Positions 11,784 through 19,177 of a stretch of 21,336 bases of DNA are shown here, piece by piece. The position numbers and the translations under genes are program-made. The stretch lies in the IMG/VR virus record IMGVR_UViG_3300021952_000044, positions 1 through 21,336 of that record. One strand, given 5' to 3'. The notes under the pieces were generated by a model, which was given only the letters and a program-made list of their open reading frames with translations, had not been told where the DNA came from and ran no database searches. The first letter of the stretch is position 1. Each line of letters begins with the position of its first letter. The DNA is from a virus.

Positions 11784-12233
11784 ATGGGAAATCCTTCGAA
11801 ACCAGCCGAGTTGAAATTGATGCAGGGCAATCCGGGTAAGCGTGCTATGCGTTTGAATGATGCTATTGCCCCGCTTGATTATGGGTATGTTGAACCTATT
11901 CGCCCGCTTGGTGTTGTGGGTAAACAGTTTTGGGATTCGGTGTTTGGTGCTGGCGAGTTGTGGATAAGTATTAAGACTGATACGCAGTTGGTTCAGTTGG
12001 CTTGTGAGTTGTTGGATCGGCGCGAGGTGTTGCGTGAAGCTTGGGCGGCTAATCCTGTGGATAGGCCTACGAATATGAGTTTGTTGGAAACTGAGAAGCA
12101 GATTGTTGCGGCATTTTCTTTGATGGGTTTCAGTCCGTCTGACCGTACGCGTTTGGGTTTGGTTTCGGCTAAGACTAAATCGAAGCTTGAAGAACTGCTT
12201 GCTAAGAAGGCTGAGAAGGCTAATGCACAGTAG
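11784..12233 (+). CDS. terS: Terminase small subunit, P27 family
   Basis: This 149-residue protein begins MGNPSKPAELKLMQGNPGKRA, the classic opening of P27-type small terminase subunits. It ends with the family's SPSDRTRLGLVSAKTKSKLEELLAKK, a helical C-terminus that contacts the large subunit. In packaging the small subunit binds the phage DNA start site and regulates the motor. The start is fixed by the family N-terminus despite unusual ribosome-site spacing. It overlaps TerL by 11 bases and follows an HNH gene, the usual HNH-TerS-TerL-portal order. Confidence 0.88.
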   Translation: MGNPSKPAELKLMQGNPGKRAMRLNDAIAPLDYGYVEPIRPLGVVGKQFWDSVFGAGELWISIKTDTQLVQLACELLDRREVLREAWAANPVDRPTNMSLLETEKQIVAAFSLMGFSPSDRTRLGLVSAKTKSKLEELLAKKAEKANAQ

Positions 12234-13749
12234 TTGGCCGCCGCGTTGGCTTACGCCTGTTGCGCCGGATGCTTTGGCTCGTGGCGATGGTGAGTTTGCT
12301 GCCGAGTTTGCAGAAGCTTTTGGTTCTATTGGTAAGGATGGTATTGCCGGGCGTGCTGGTCAGGCATTGGAGTTGCGACCTTGGCAGCATGAGTTGTTGA
12401 AGCATCTTTACGCGCGTGATGAGCAGGGCGGGCTTATGGCTCAGACGGCTTTGATTGGGATGCCGCGTAAGAATGGCAAGTCGGCTTTGTCGTCTGCTGC
12501 TATTGGCCTTTATAGTTTGATTGCCGAGGGCATTGGCGGTGGCGAAGTGATTGCTGTTGCTGCGGAAAAGGAACAGGCTCGCATTGTCTTTGGCGAGGCT
12601 AAGCGCATGGTTGAGAATAGCGAACTGTCTTCGATGGTTACGTTGTATAAGGATTCGATTTATGTTCCCGCTACGTCTAGTGTCTTTCGTGTTGTTTCGG
12701 CCGAGGCTTATTCTAAAGAAGGTTTGAACCCTAGCCGCGTCATTATGGATGAGTTACACGCGCATAAGAACCGTGAACTGTTCGACGTATTTTCTTTGGC
12801 TATGGGTAACCGTGGCAAGATTGGCCAGTTGGTTGCGATTACAACTGCCGGGGTTAAGTCTGATATGACGGGGCAAGACTCTATTTGTTACAGTCTTTAC
12901 CAATACGGCCAAAAGGTTGCCCGCGGTGAAATCATTGACCCGGCATTTTTCATGGCTTGGTGGGAAGCAAACCCGGATGCGGATCACCGTTCGCGCGATG
13001 CATGGATTGAAGCGAATCCTGGCTTCGACGATATCGTTTCTGAAGCCGACTTTGTTTCGTCTATTCGCCGCACCCCTGAAGCCGAGTTTCGCACGAAGCG
13101 TTTAAACCAATGGGTAAGTTCACAGATTAGTTGGTTGCCGAATGGCACTTGGGAAACTCATGCAGAACCCCGCGAGTTGACAGACGACGACGAGATTATG
13201 CTCGGCTTCGACGGCTCATTCTCAGGCGATGCGACTGCAATCGTTGGTTGCACCATTCCCAAAGATGACGAGAAACCGTATGTGTTTATGGTCAAGGCGT
13301 GGGAAAAAAACGACCAGTTCCACGATGACACTTGGAGAGTGCCTATTCAAGAAGTCGAACAGACCATCATTGATTTCTGCGCAACGCATAAGGTTCGCGA
13401 AGTTGCCTGTGACCCGTACCGTTGGCAACGCAGCATGGAAGCCCTAGCCGATGTTGGTATTCCTATTGTCGAATATCCGTCTACTAGCGCTAAGCGAATG
13501 GTTACTTCGTGCGCAAAGTTCTTCGACTATGTGACCGATGGCCGGATGCATCATGACGGTAACCCGATGCTCACCCGCCACTTGTCTAACGCTGTCACCA
13601 AGTCGGATGCGCTTGGCGTTCGCATCGTAAAAGAAAATCGTGCAAGTAGTCGCCGCATCGACTGTGCCGTTGCAGCCATCCTTGCCTTAGACCGTGCAAC
13701 TAGCGGTAGACTAGAAACGCAGGTTGTACCTGAGTTCTTTTCTTTTTAG
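12223..13749 (+). CDS. terL: Terminase large subunit (packaging ATPase-nuclease)
   Basis: This protein is 508 residues from the ATG at 12223, which has GAGAAGG five bases upstream; the frame is open further 5' but only inside terS. The ATPase half has Walker A GMPRKNGKS (79-87), Walker B VIMDE (173-177) and the ITTAG coupling motif (about 206). The nuclease half begins near 325, with D330 in GFDGS and D336. A late RRIDCAVAA supplies the last acidic ligand of the RNase H-like site. It pumps DNA into the prohead and cuts it. Base composition shifts within the gene from G+T-rich to balanced. Confidence 0.93.
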   Translation: MHSSWPPRWLTPVAPDALARGDGEFAAEFAEAFGSIGKDGIAGRAGQALELRPWQHELLKHLYARDEQGGLMAQTALIGMPRKNGKSALSSAAIGLYSLIAEGIGGGEVIAVAAEKEQARIVFGEAKRMVENSELSSMVTLYKDSIYVPATSSVFRVVSAEAYSKEGLNPSRVIMDELHAHKNRELFDVFSLAMGNRGKIGQLVAITTAGVKSDMTGQDSICYSLYQYGQKVARGEIIDPAFFMAWWEANPDADHRSRDAWIEANPGFDDIVSEADFVSSIRRTPEAEFRTKRLNQWVSSQISWLPNGTWETHAEPRELTDDDEIMLGFDGSFSGDATAIVGCTIPKDDEKPYVFMVKAWEKNDQFHDDTWRVPIQEVEQTIIDFCATHKVREVACDPYRWQRSMEALADVGIPIVEYPSTSAKRMVTSCAKFFDYVTDGRMHHDGNPMLTRHLSNAVTKSDALGVRIVKENRASSRRIDCAVAAILALDRATSGRLETQVVPEFFSF

Positions 13750-13755
13750 GTAGGT

Positions 13756-13893
13756 ATGTTGAAAGCTACGATTCTACAAGCCGCCGGGGTTGCGGTTGTG
13801 GCGCTCGGTGTTGGCCTTTGGTTTATCCCCGCTGGCGTTATTGTCGCTGGCGTGGGCTTGGTTTTGTTTGGTCTAGCTTTGGAGCGTAAGTGA
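13756..13893 (+). CDS. Mini membrane protein between terminase and portal
   Basis: This 45-residue ORF has AGGTAGG directly before its ATG. It consists almost entirely of two hydrophobic helices (about 5-22 and 24-42, PAG turn between) and ends with ERK. Its stop overlaps the portal start (TGATG). Small hydrophobic ORFs at this position occur in other actinophages. Function unknown. Confidence 0.55.
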   Translation: MLKATILQAAGVAVVALGVGLWFIPAGVIVAGVGLVLFGLALERK

Positions 13894-15257
13894 TGCTTGG
13901 TCGTCTTGGTAACTCTTTTGAAGGCGCTGAAGAACGCGCGATTTCATTTCAGTCTATTTGGGGTGCTGGCGATTCTCTCGCTTGGCAATCTGACTCAGGC
14001 GCGAACGTAACCCCGAATTCTTCTTTCGGCATTACCGCCTTTTATGCAGCCGTAAACCTTATCTCGGGAACTATCTCAACGCTGCCATGCGATACGTTTG
14101 TGCGCAAGAATGGTACGCGCGAATACTACCGCCCGAAACCAGCCTGGGTACAGAAGCCAGATATCGACCTCGTATCAGGTCAAGCGTTCTGGCAGCAGAC
14201 CCTTATTAGCCTTCTCGTTTGGGGCAACTCATACACTCGCATTTTCCGCGACCCTGAAACCCTAGAGATTGTCAACCTTGTCGCCCTCGATCCAACGCTT
14301 GTGAACGTTACTCGTTCTACCGCAACTGGCCGCAAGGTATTCCACTACCAGGGCGAAGAAAACAAAAGCCTAACCGCTAACGAAGTTCTTCACATCACCG
14401 ATGTACTTCTACCAGGTGCGCTAACTGGCAAGGGTCGCGTTGAAGCGCTAAAAGAATCTTTTGGTTTGTCTATCGCTTTGCAAGCGTTTGCTGCTCGCTT
14501 CTTTGGTGGCGGCATTCAGACCTCGGGTGTTATTGAATATCCGGGAACTCTTGCTAAGGAACAAGCTCGCGCATTGGTTGAAGGTTTCGACTCACGTCAC
14601 ACCGGATACCGCAAGGCTCACCGCACCGGAATTCTCACGGGTGGCGCTAAGTACACTAAGACTGGTTCAACGCCAGACGAGGCACAGATGGTGCAGAGTC
14701 GCGAGTTCGCGGTTCTAGAGGTTGCTCGTGCTTTCCAAATCCCGCCAGTTCTCTTGGGCGTTCCAGGCACTTCATCTTATTCGTCGGCTGAACAGCAGTC
14801 GCAGGATTTTGTTACGCACTCGCTTCGCCCGTTTGTGGAGAAACTAGAACAGGGTTTCTCTAGCCTTCTACCACAAGGCGTATTCATTAAGTGGAATCTC
14901 GATGGTTTGGTTGAAGCTGATTTCGCAACCCGTATGCAGGGTTACTCAGTAGGCGTGCAGGGCGGCTGGCTGTCCATCAATGACATTCACCGTCTAGAAG
15001 ATTTGCCACCTGTTGACGGTGGCGACACTTACCGTGTACCGCTAGCAAACGTGAACTTGAATGCTGCCGAATTGTCTTCGACTGAAATCAAGGTGAAGAT
15101 GGCTAACGATATGATTCTTGCTGGTTTCGATCCGGTAGAAACTTTGAAGGCTTTCGACTTGCCTGTTATCCCGCACTCAGGCGTTCCATCGGCTAAGTTG
15201 CAGCAGGTTCAGAACATCGACCCTAACGCGCCAGATACCGTTTATAAGGGCAACTAA
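13893..15257 (+). CDS. HK97-family portal protein
   Basis: The protein is 454 residues; I choose the ATG at 13893 over the GTG one codon earlier because GGAG lies eight bases before it and the TGATG junction is typical here. Recognisable segments are ITAFYAAVNLISGTISTLP (about 48-66), LVWGNSYTRIFRD, the VLHITD region, the ARFFGGG helix, and EVARAFQIPPVLLGVPGTSSYSSAEQQSQDFV, the portal signature near residue 285. Twelve copies form the vertex through which TerL loads DNA and to which the tail attaches. Confidence 0.92.
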   Translation: MLGRLGNSFEGAEERAISFQSIWGAGDSLAWQSDSGANVTPNSSFGITAFYAAVNLISGTISTLPCDTFVRKNGTREYYRPKPAWVQKPDIDLVSGQAFWQQTLISLLVWGNSYTRIFRDPETLEIVNLVALDPTLVNVTRSTATGRKVFHYQGEENKSLTANEVLHITDVLLPGALTGKGRVEALKESFGLSIALQAFAARFFGGGIQTSGVIEYPGTLAKEQARALVEGFDSRHTGYRKAHRTGILTGGAKYTKTGSTPDEAQMVQSREFAVLEVARAFQIPPVLLGVPGTSSYSSAEQQSQDFVTHSLRPFVEKLEQGFSSLLPQGVFIKWNLDGLVEADFATRMQGYSVGVQGGWLSINDIHRLEDLPPVDGGDTYRVPLANVNLNAAELSSTEIKVKMANDMILAGFDPVETLKAFDLPVIPHSGVPSAKLQQVQNIDPNAPDTVYKGN

Positions 15258-15523
15258 TGAGCGCTATCTCTAACGGTACTTTGTTTGTTGGTACTAGCCC
15301 TGTACAAATCGATGGCAATTCTAACGGCTGGTCGCATATCCACATTCGCAATAATGACACGACTAAAACTTTGTACATCGGTAATAGCGCTTTGACTACT
15401 GCTAACGGTTTGGCATTGGATAAGTTGGCAACTATCGATTTCGATATCCCGCCTGGCATTTCTTTCAACATGGTTACCGATGCTGGCACTTGTTCTGTTT
15501 CATGGCTAAGGATTGACCACTAA
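15257..15523 (+). CDS. Small beta-rich structural-like protein
   Basis: This 88-residue protein is almost wholly beta-strand by pattern (GTLFVGTSPVQIDG, SHIHIRNNDTTKTLYIGN, IDFDIPPGISFNMVTD, CSVSWLRI) with no helix or membrane segment. It sits between portal and protease, coupled by TAATG on both sides. Small beta proteins at this place in HK97-type head operons can be decoration, stopper or head fibre proteins. No specific family is recognised, so I call it only a likely virion protein. Confidence 0.55.
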   Translation: MSAISNGTLFVGTSPVQIDGNSNGWSHIHIRNNDTTKTLYIGNSALTTANGLALDKLATIDFDIPPGISFNMVTDAGTCSVSWLRIDH

Positions 15524-17535
15524 TGCCTTACTACATTTCAGATAAGCAAGCGGATTGCAAAGGCTGGGCTGTTATCAAGCTCGAAGATAACAAGCCTGTA
15601 ACTGTTGCGTGTCACGAAACTAAGCAAGATGCAACAGACCAAATGATTGCTGTTTCTATGGCTGAAGGTCTACGCCCGATGGGGCAATTCTTTGCAGGTA
15701 CTTCTGGCGAAGGTCGCGACGGTGGCGACGGTAACAACCAGGTACTTATTTGCGATATCGACGATACCCTGATTCACAACGGTATGTTAATTGCCGATAC
15801 CGCCGATTTTGTTGCGCAACAAAACGTTGGCATCATGCTAGTTACCGGCCGCTTAGAAGCAGACCGTGCGCAGACTGTCGCGCAATTGGCTAAACTAGGA
15901 ATGGATTACGATCATCTTTACATGAACAACCTCGGTAGTTCTGCAAAGTCGATTGAATTCAAAAAGAATACTGCACAAGAACTACTCAAGAATTACGATG
16001 TGACTCTTGCGATTGATAACGATGGCGGTGCGCGCGCGGCTTATGCGTCGCTGGGCATTCCCGTCATTGACCCGACCCGACTACCTGTAAAGCGTGAAAT
16101 GAATCCAGCAGACCAGTATCCAGCCGTAGACGACAGCACTACCCTTAATGGCGTGGCGGTCTTGCCATGCACCAAAGAAGACTTAGCACTACGCCTAAAG
16201 GACTTGCTCGGCGATACCGTTAATTTCAAGTTCCTTGCTCACGGCTTCCATTGGAACGTACGCGGTGTTAACTTCGCGCAGTACCACGAATTTTTTGGTG
16301 AAATTTACACCGATGCAAATGATGCTATTGACCCGATTGCGGAGAACATTCGCAAACTCAATTTCGATGCCCCTATCAAGCTGAGCGATTACCTAGAGTC
16401 TGTCGATGAAATCGAACCTACCGATTCAAGCGATCCGCTAGAGATGTGCCGTTCTTTGTACATGGCTAACGAGGATGTTTTGGAATCTGTCGTTCACGCT
16501 TTGCAGATTGCCAACGAACTTGATGAGCAGGGTATTGTTAATTTCCTAGCCGAGCGCCAGGATGCTCACGCTAAAAACCAATGGCAACTGCGCGCTATCG
16601 TCGGCGATTCTTTTGCCAAGAACTACCAGGTCGATGTTCACGCTGTGGCAGAAGGTCAGACTGGCGAAGGCAATGAAAAGCCAGCCGAGATTGATACCAC
16701 CCCGGCTAACGCCACCCCTAACGTAAACGTAAACGCCGATGGTACGCCTATGGTGCAGATGAACTCAACCGCTACCAAGTGGGCTAAGGCGGCCGAGATG
16801 ATTGTTCGCAAGCTCGAGCCTGTTCAAGAAGTGCCATTGTCTGAAGAACGCGGTTCAAAAATTGAAACCCGCGTGAACCATGTCGACGTAGAACTACGCG
16901 CGACTAGTGCAGACGGTATGACTTTCGAAGGTTATGCCAGCGTATTCAACAGCCCTTCAGAACCTATCGGTGGCAAGTTCACCGAGTATGTTGCACCGGG
17001 CGCTTTCAAGCGTTCACTTGCCGCGCGTAACGATGTAAAACTTTTGTGGAATCACGACACCGGGCAAGTACTTGGTTCTACCCGTGCTGGCACTTTGCAG
17101 TTGGTCGAAGACGCTCACGGTCTAAAGGCGATTGCTACTTTGCCAGATACGCAACTTGGCCGCGATGCTGCAACTCTTATCAAGCGTGGCGATGTCGCTA
17201 ACATGAGTTTTGGTTTTAGCGTTCCGGCAGGTGGCGATGCTTGGTCTAGCGATGGTCAGACTCGCACTCTAAACAGCGTTCGTTTGCACGAAGTGAGCAT
17301 CGTTGCTTTTCCGGCCTACCAGGCAAGCACCGCTAACGTACGCGCAGAAGTTCGTTCACTAGACGCAGACCTTCTAACCGATGGTCTAACCAAGTTGGAG
17401 AACGGCGAAGACCTGACCCCGGCAGAAGCAGAAGCGTTAACTGGCGTAGTTGCTAAACTAACTAAGACGGAAAAAGTCGAACAGTCTTTGGATCTCCTAA
17501 AGGCTAAACTCACCCTTCAAGCAAAGGCTATCTAA
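15523..17535 (+). CDS. Fusion: HAD phosphatase-like / Dps-like ferritin / HK97 prohead protease
   Basis: This is a single 670-residue frame with AAGGA before the ATG. Residues 1-50 are a small cap (GWAVIKL, ACHETKQDATDQ) common in phage head proteins. Residues 72-185 are HAD-like: DID80-D-T82, VTGR (T108) and AIDND (165-167). Residues 215-365 resemble Dps: H243 and H255 in HWNVRGVNFAQYH, then D270-x3-E274. The 12-, 15- and 4-residue spacing matches Dps ferroxidase ligands (H31, H43, D58, E62 in Listeria Dps); the D47 equivalent is G259, with E260 beside it. A linker follows (about 366-450). Residues 455-605 are the HK97 protease: EGYASVFN, LLWNH511, NMS562FGF and LHEVSIVAFPAY. The helical remainder may act as scaffold. 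HK97-type proteases are usually near 200 residues. Confidence 0.85.
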   Translation: MPYYISDKQADCKGWAVIKLEDNKPVTVACHETKQDATDQMIAVSMAEGLRPMGQFFAGTSGEGRDGGDGNNQVLICDIDDTLIHNGMLIADTADFVAQQNVGIMLVTGRLEADRAQTVAQLAKLGMDYDHLYMNNLGSSAKSIEFKKNTAQELLKNYDVTLAIDNDGGARAAYASLGIPVIDPTRLPVKREMNPADQYPAVDDSTTLNGVAVLPCTKEDLALRLKDLLGDTVNFKFLAHGFHWNVRGVNFAQYHEFFGEIYTDANDAIDPIAENIRKLNFDAPIKLSDYLESVDEIEPTDSSDPLEMCRSLYMANEDVLESVVHALQIANELDEQGIVNFLAERQDAHAKNQWQLRAIVGDSFAKNYQVDVHAVAEGQTGEGNEKPAEIDTTPANATPNVNVNADGTPMVQMNSTATKWAKAAEMIVRKLEPVQEVPLSEERGSKIETRVNHVDVELRATSADGMTFEGYASVFNSPSEPIGGKFTEYVAPGAFKRSLAARNDVKLLWNHDTGQVLGSTRAGTLQLVEDAHGLKAIATLPDTQLGRDAATLIKRGDVANMSFGFSVPAGGDAWSSDGQTRTLNSVRLHEVSIVAFPAYQASTANVRAEVRSLDADLLTDGLTKLENGEDLTPAEAEALTGVVAKLTKTEKVEQSLDLLKAKLTLQAKAI

Positions 17536-17693
17536 TGGCAACCAAAGAAGAAATTCTTAACGCAGTCAAAATCGTTGGCGACTTCGCGGGCAACCCTGAT
17601 TCTGGGATTGTTGCACAGTTGCTAAAGGATTTGGAATCTTCAACAAGTGCGACCAAAGAAGTTCGCACCGTTGATGCAAAAGAAACCCGCTAA
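17535..17693 (+). CDS. Small protein following the protease, possible scaffold fragment
   Basis: This 52-residue protein starts in a TAATG overlap with the protease fusion gene. The first 35 residues are helical (TKEEILNAVKIVGDF, VAQLLKDLE); the rest is polar and charged (TKEVRTVDAKETR). The location between protease and capsid, where scaffold or delta-domain sequences usually lie, suggests an assembly role. No homologue recognised. A strong terminator follows 20 bases after the stop. Confidence 0.5.
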   Translation: MATKEEILNAVKIVGDFAGNPDSGIVAQLLKDLESSTSATKEVRTVDAKETR

Positions 17694-17712
17694 CTTCCCA
17701 TAGCGTTTCTTT

Positions 17713-17753
17713 CCCCCGCCGGTCTTACCCTTTTCCCGGCGGGGGTTCTTTTT
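17713..17753 (+). terminator. Rho-independent terminator upstream of capsid gene
   Basis: A perfect 10-bp stem (17713-17722 with 17736-17745, CCCCCGCCGG) and a 13-base loop are followed by TTCTTTTT. It would stop or attenuate transcription coming from the terminase-portal-protease genes. Confidence 0.9.
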
Positions 17754-17779
17754 ACCCTGTGCATGGTGTCGTATAGACT
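17751..17779 (+). promoter_or_regulatory. Candidate capsid gene promoter
   Basis: TTTACC (17751-17756) and TAGACT (17774-17779, preceded by TA) are 17 bases apart, immediately after the terminator. A 5' leader of about 90 bases would follow; it holds a small hairpin around GCG-TCAA-CGC flanked by CTGT/ACAG (about 17815-17836). The leader ends with purine-rich AGAAGAAAGAAG before the capsid ATG. The terminator immediately upstream makes a local promoter necessary for high capsid output. Confidence 0.5.
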
Positions 17780-17877
17780 TTAAGTAATGCTTATGCGTTA
17801 GCGCGTGGCAGGTCTGTTCTGCGTCAACGCGACAGGTTTATTCCCTATTTATTTCATTCAGAAGAAAGAAGACAATT

Positions 17878-19059
17878 ATGTCTGAATTCCTAAAGGCTCA
17901 GGTTGAACTGCGCCAGAAGGCTTGGCACGAAGCCAAGGCAATGCTGGATGTTGCAGAGTCAGAGAAGCGCGAGCTTACTGGCGAGGAGTCGGCAAAGTTC
18001 GCTGAAATTTCGGCAGACCTAGACAAGCGTGCAGCATTCATTACCGAGGCAACCAAGATGGCTGAGCGCGAAGAACGTGCTGCTGCTGCATCAAACGGTT
18101 TCATCGTTCCAGAGGGTCGCTCAAGCGACGCTGACCAGATTCGTGCAATGGCTCGCGGCGAGGCTCGTTCATTCGAGTTTGGTCACGAAAAGCGTGCAGG
18201 TCTAGTACCGTCAACCACCGGCGCGCCAGTTCCTACCTCGTTCTATGACCAGGTTATTACTGTTGCTAAGTATGTTGGCCCTATGCTGTCAACCTCGACC
18301 ATGCTTCGCACCGCATCAGGTGAGCCGCTTCAGATTCCTTCACAGGCAACTTACTCGGCTGGAACTCAGACCGCAGCAGGTTCTGTACTATCTGAGTCTG
18401 ACCCTACCTTCAACGCGTTCAAGACCCTTCAGTCTTGGAAATACGGCGGTATTATTACTGTTGCACGCGAGCTTCTAGAAGACACCGGTGTCGACCTTCT
18501 TGGTTTCCTATCAGACCAGATTGGTGTTGGCCTTGGTGCTTCAGTTAACGCTGCCCTAACCAACGGTACTGGTACTACTCAGCCAACCGGTATTGCTGTT
18601 GCAGCATCAACCGGCGTAACTGGTGGAACTGGTGTTACCGGTGCATTCACCGCCGACAACCTAATTGACCTCGTTTACTCTCTTGACACTCTTGCACGTC
18701 GTCGCCCTGGCGCTGGCTTCATGATGAACAAGACTGCTATCTCAGCAGTTCGTAAGCTCAAGGACAACTACGGCCGCTACATCTTCGAGCCAGCCCTATC
18801 GGCTGACAAGACTGACCTATTGCTTGGTTACTCAATCGCTGAGAACCCTGATCTAGCTTCTGCTGGAACTGGCGTTACCTCGGTTCTATTCGGTGACCTT
18901 GCATCGTACTACGTTCGCGAAGTAGGCGGCATCCGTCTAGACCGCAGCGACGACTACGCTTTCGCAAACGACCAGGTGACTTTCCGTTACACCTGGCGTG
19001 GCGACGGCAACCTAATCCAGCCAAGCCACATCAAGGGCTTCAAGGGCGGCGCAAGCTAA
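17878..19059 (+). CDS. HK97-fold major capsid protein
   Basis: In this 393-residue protein, residues 1-70 are a charged coiled coil (QVELRQKAWHEAKAM, ADLDKRAAF), the delta/scaffold domain expected to be removed by the prohead protease. The mature part probably begins somewhere after about residue 100 (EKR-AGLVPS), which is inference. Family landmarks are GAPVPTSFYDQVI, the P-domain segment SESDPTFNAFKTL, ARELLEDT, MNKTAISAVRKLKD, LLGYSI, and the final VTFRYTWRGDG. Codon choice is regular, consistent with high expression. The gene stands alone between two strong terminators. Confidence 0.94.
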   Translation: MSEFLKAQVELRQKAWHEAKAMLDVAESEKRELTGEESAKFAEISADLDKRAAFITEATKMAEREERAAAASNGFIVPEGRSSDADQIRAMARGEARSFEFGHEKRAGLVPSTTGAPVPTSFYDQVITVAKYVGPMLSTSTMLRTASGEPLQIPSQATYSAGTQTAAGSVLSESDPTFNAFKTLQSWKYGGIITVARELLEDTGVDLLGFLSDQIGVGLGASVNAALTNGTGTTQPTGIAVAASTGVTGGTGVTGAFTADNLIDLVYSLDTLARRRPGAGFMMNKTAISAVRKLKDNYGRYIFEPALSADKTDLLLGYSIAENPDLASAGTGVTSVLFGDLASYYVREVGGIRLDRSDDYAFANDQVTFRYTWRGDGNLIQPSHIKGFKGGAS

Positions 19060-19083
19060 ACCCTGTTTTAGGTTAAACAGACT

Positions 19084-19124
19084 GAACCCCCCAAGGTGCG
19101 TAGGCCTTGGGGGGTTCTTCTATT
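19084..19124 (+). terminator. Rho-independent terminator after capsid gene
   Basis: A perfect 13-bp stem (19084-19096 with 19105-19117, containing six consecutive C:G pairs) and an 8-base loop are followed by TTCTATTT-like T-rich sequence. It lies 25 bases after the capsid stop codon. Confidence 0.9.
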
Positions 19125-19125
19125 T

Positions 19126-19144
19126 GCGCGAAGGGGGTTCGCGC
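19126..19144 (+). promoter_or_regulatory. Second hairpin between capsid terminator and glycosyltransferase
   Basis: GCGCGAA (19126-19132) and TTCGCGC (19138-19144) form a perfect 7-bp stem with a GGGGG loop, directly after the terminator's T-rich tail and before TAGATT (19153-19158) and the AAAGGG site of the next gene. It lacks its own T-run, so it may be an operator or a 5' mRNA hairpin. Confidence 0.4.
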
Positions 19145-19177
19145 TCATAAGATTAGATTACAACGAAAGGGCTACAA

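Noticed and set aside
12187-12222. N-terminal extension of the large terminase
   Set aside because: These codons overlap the conserved TerS C-terminus in another frame; the ATG at 12223 has a good ribosome site.
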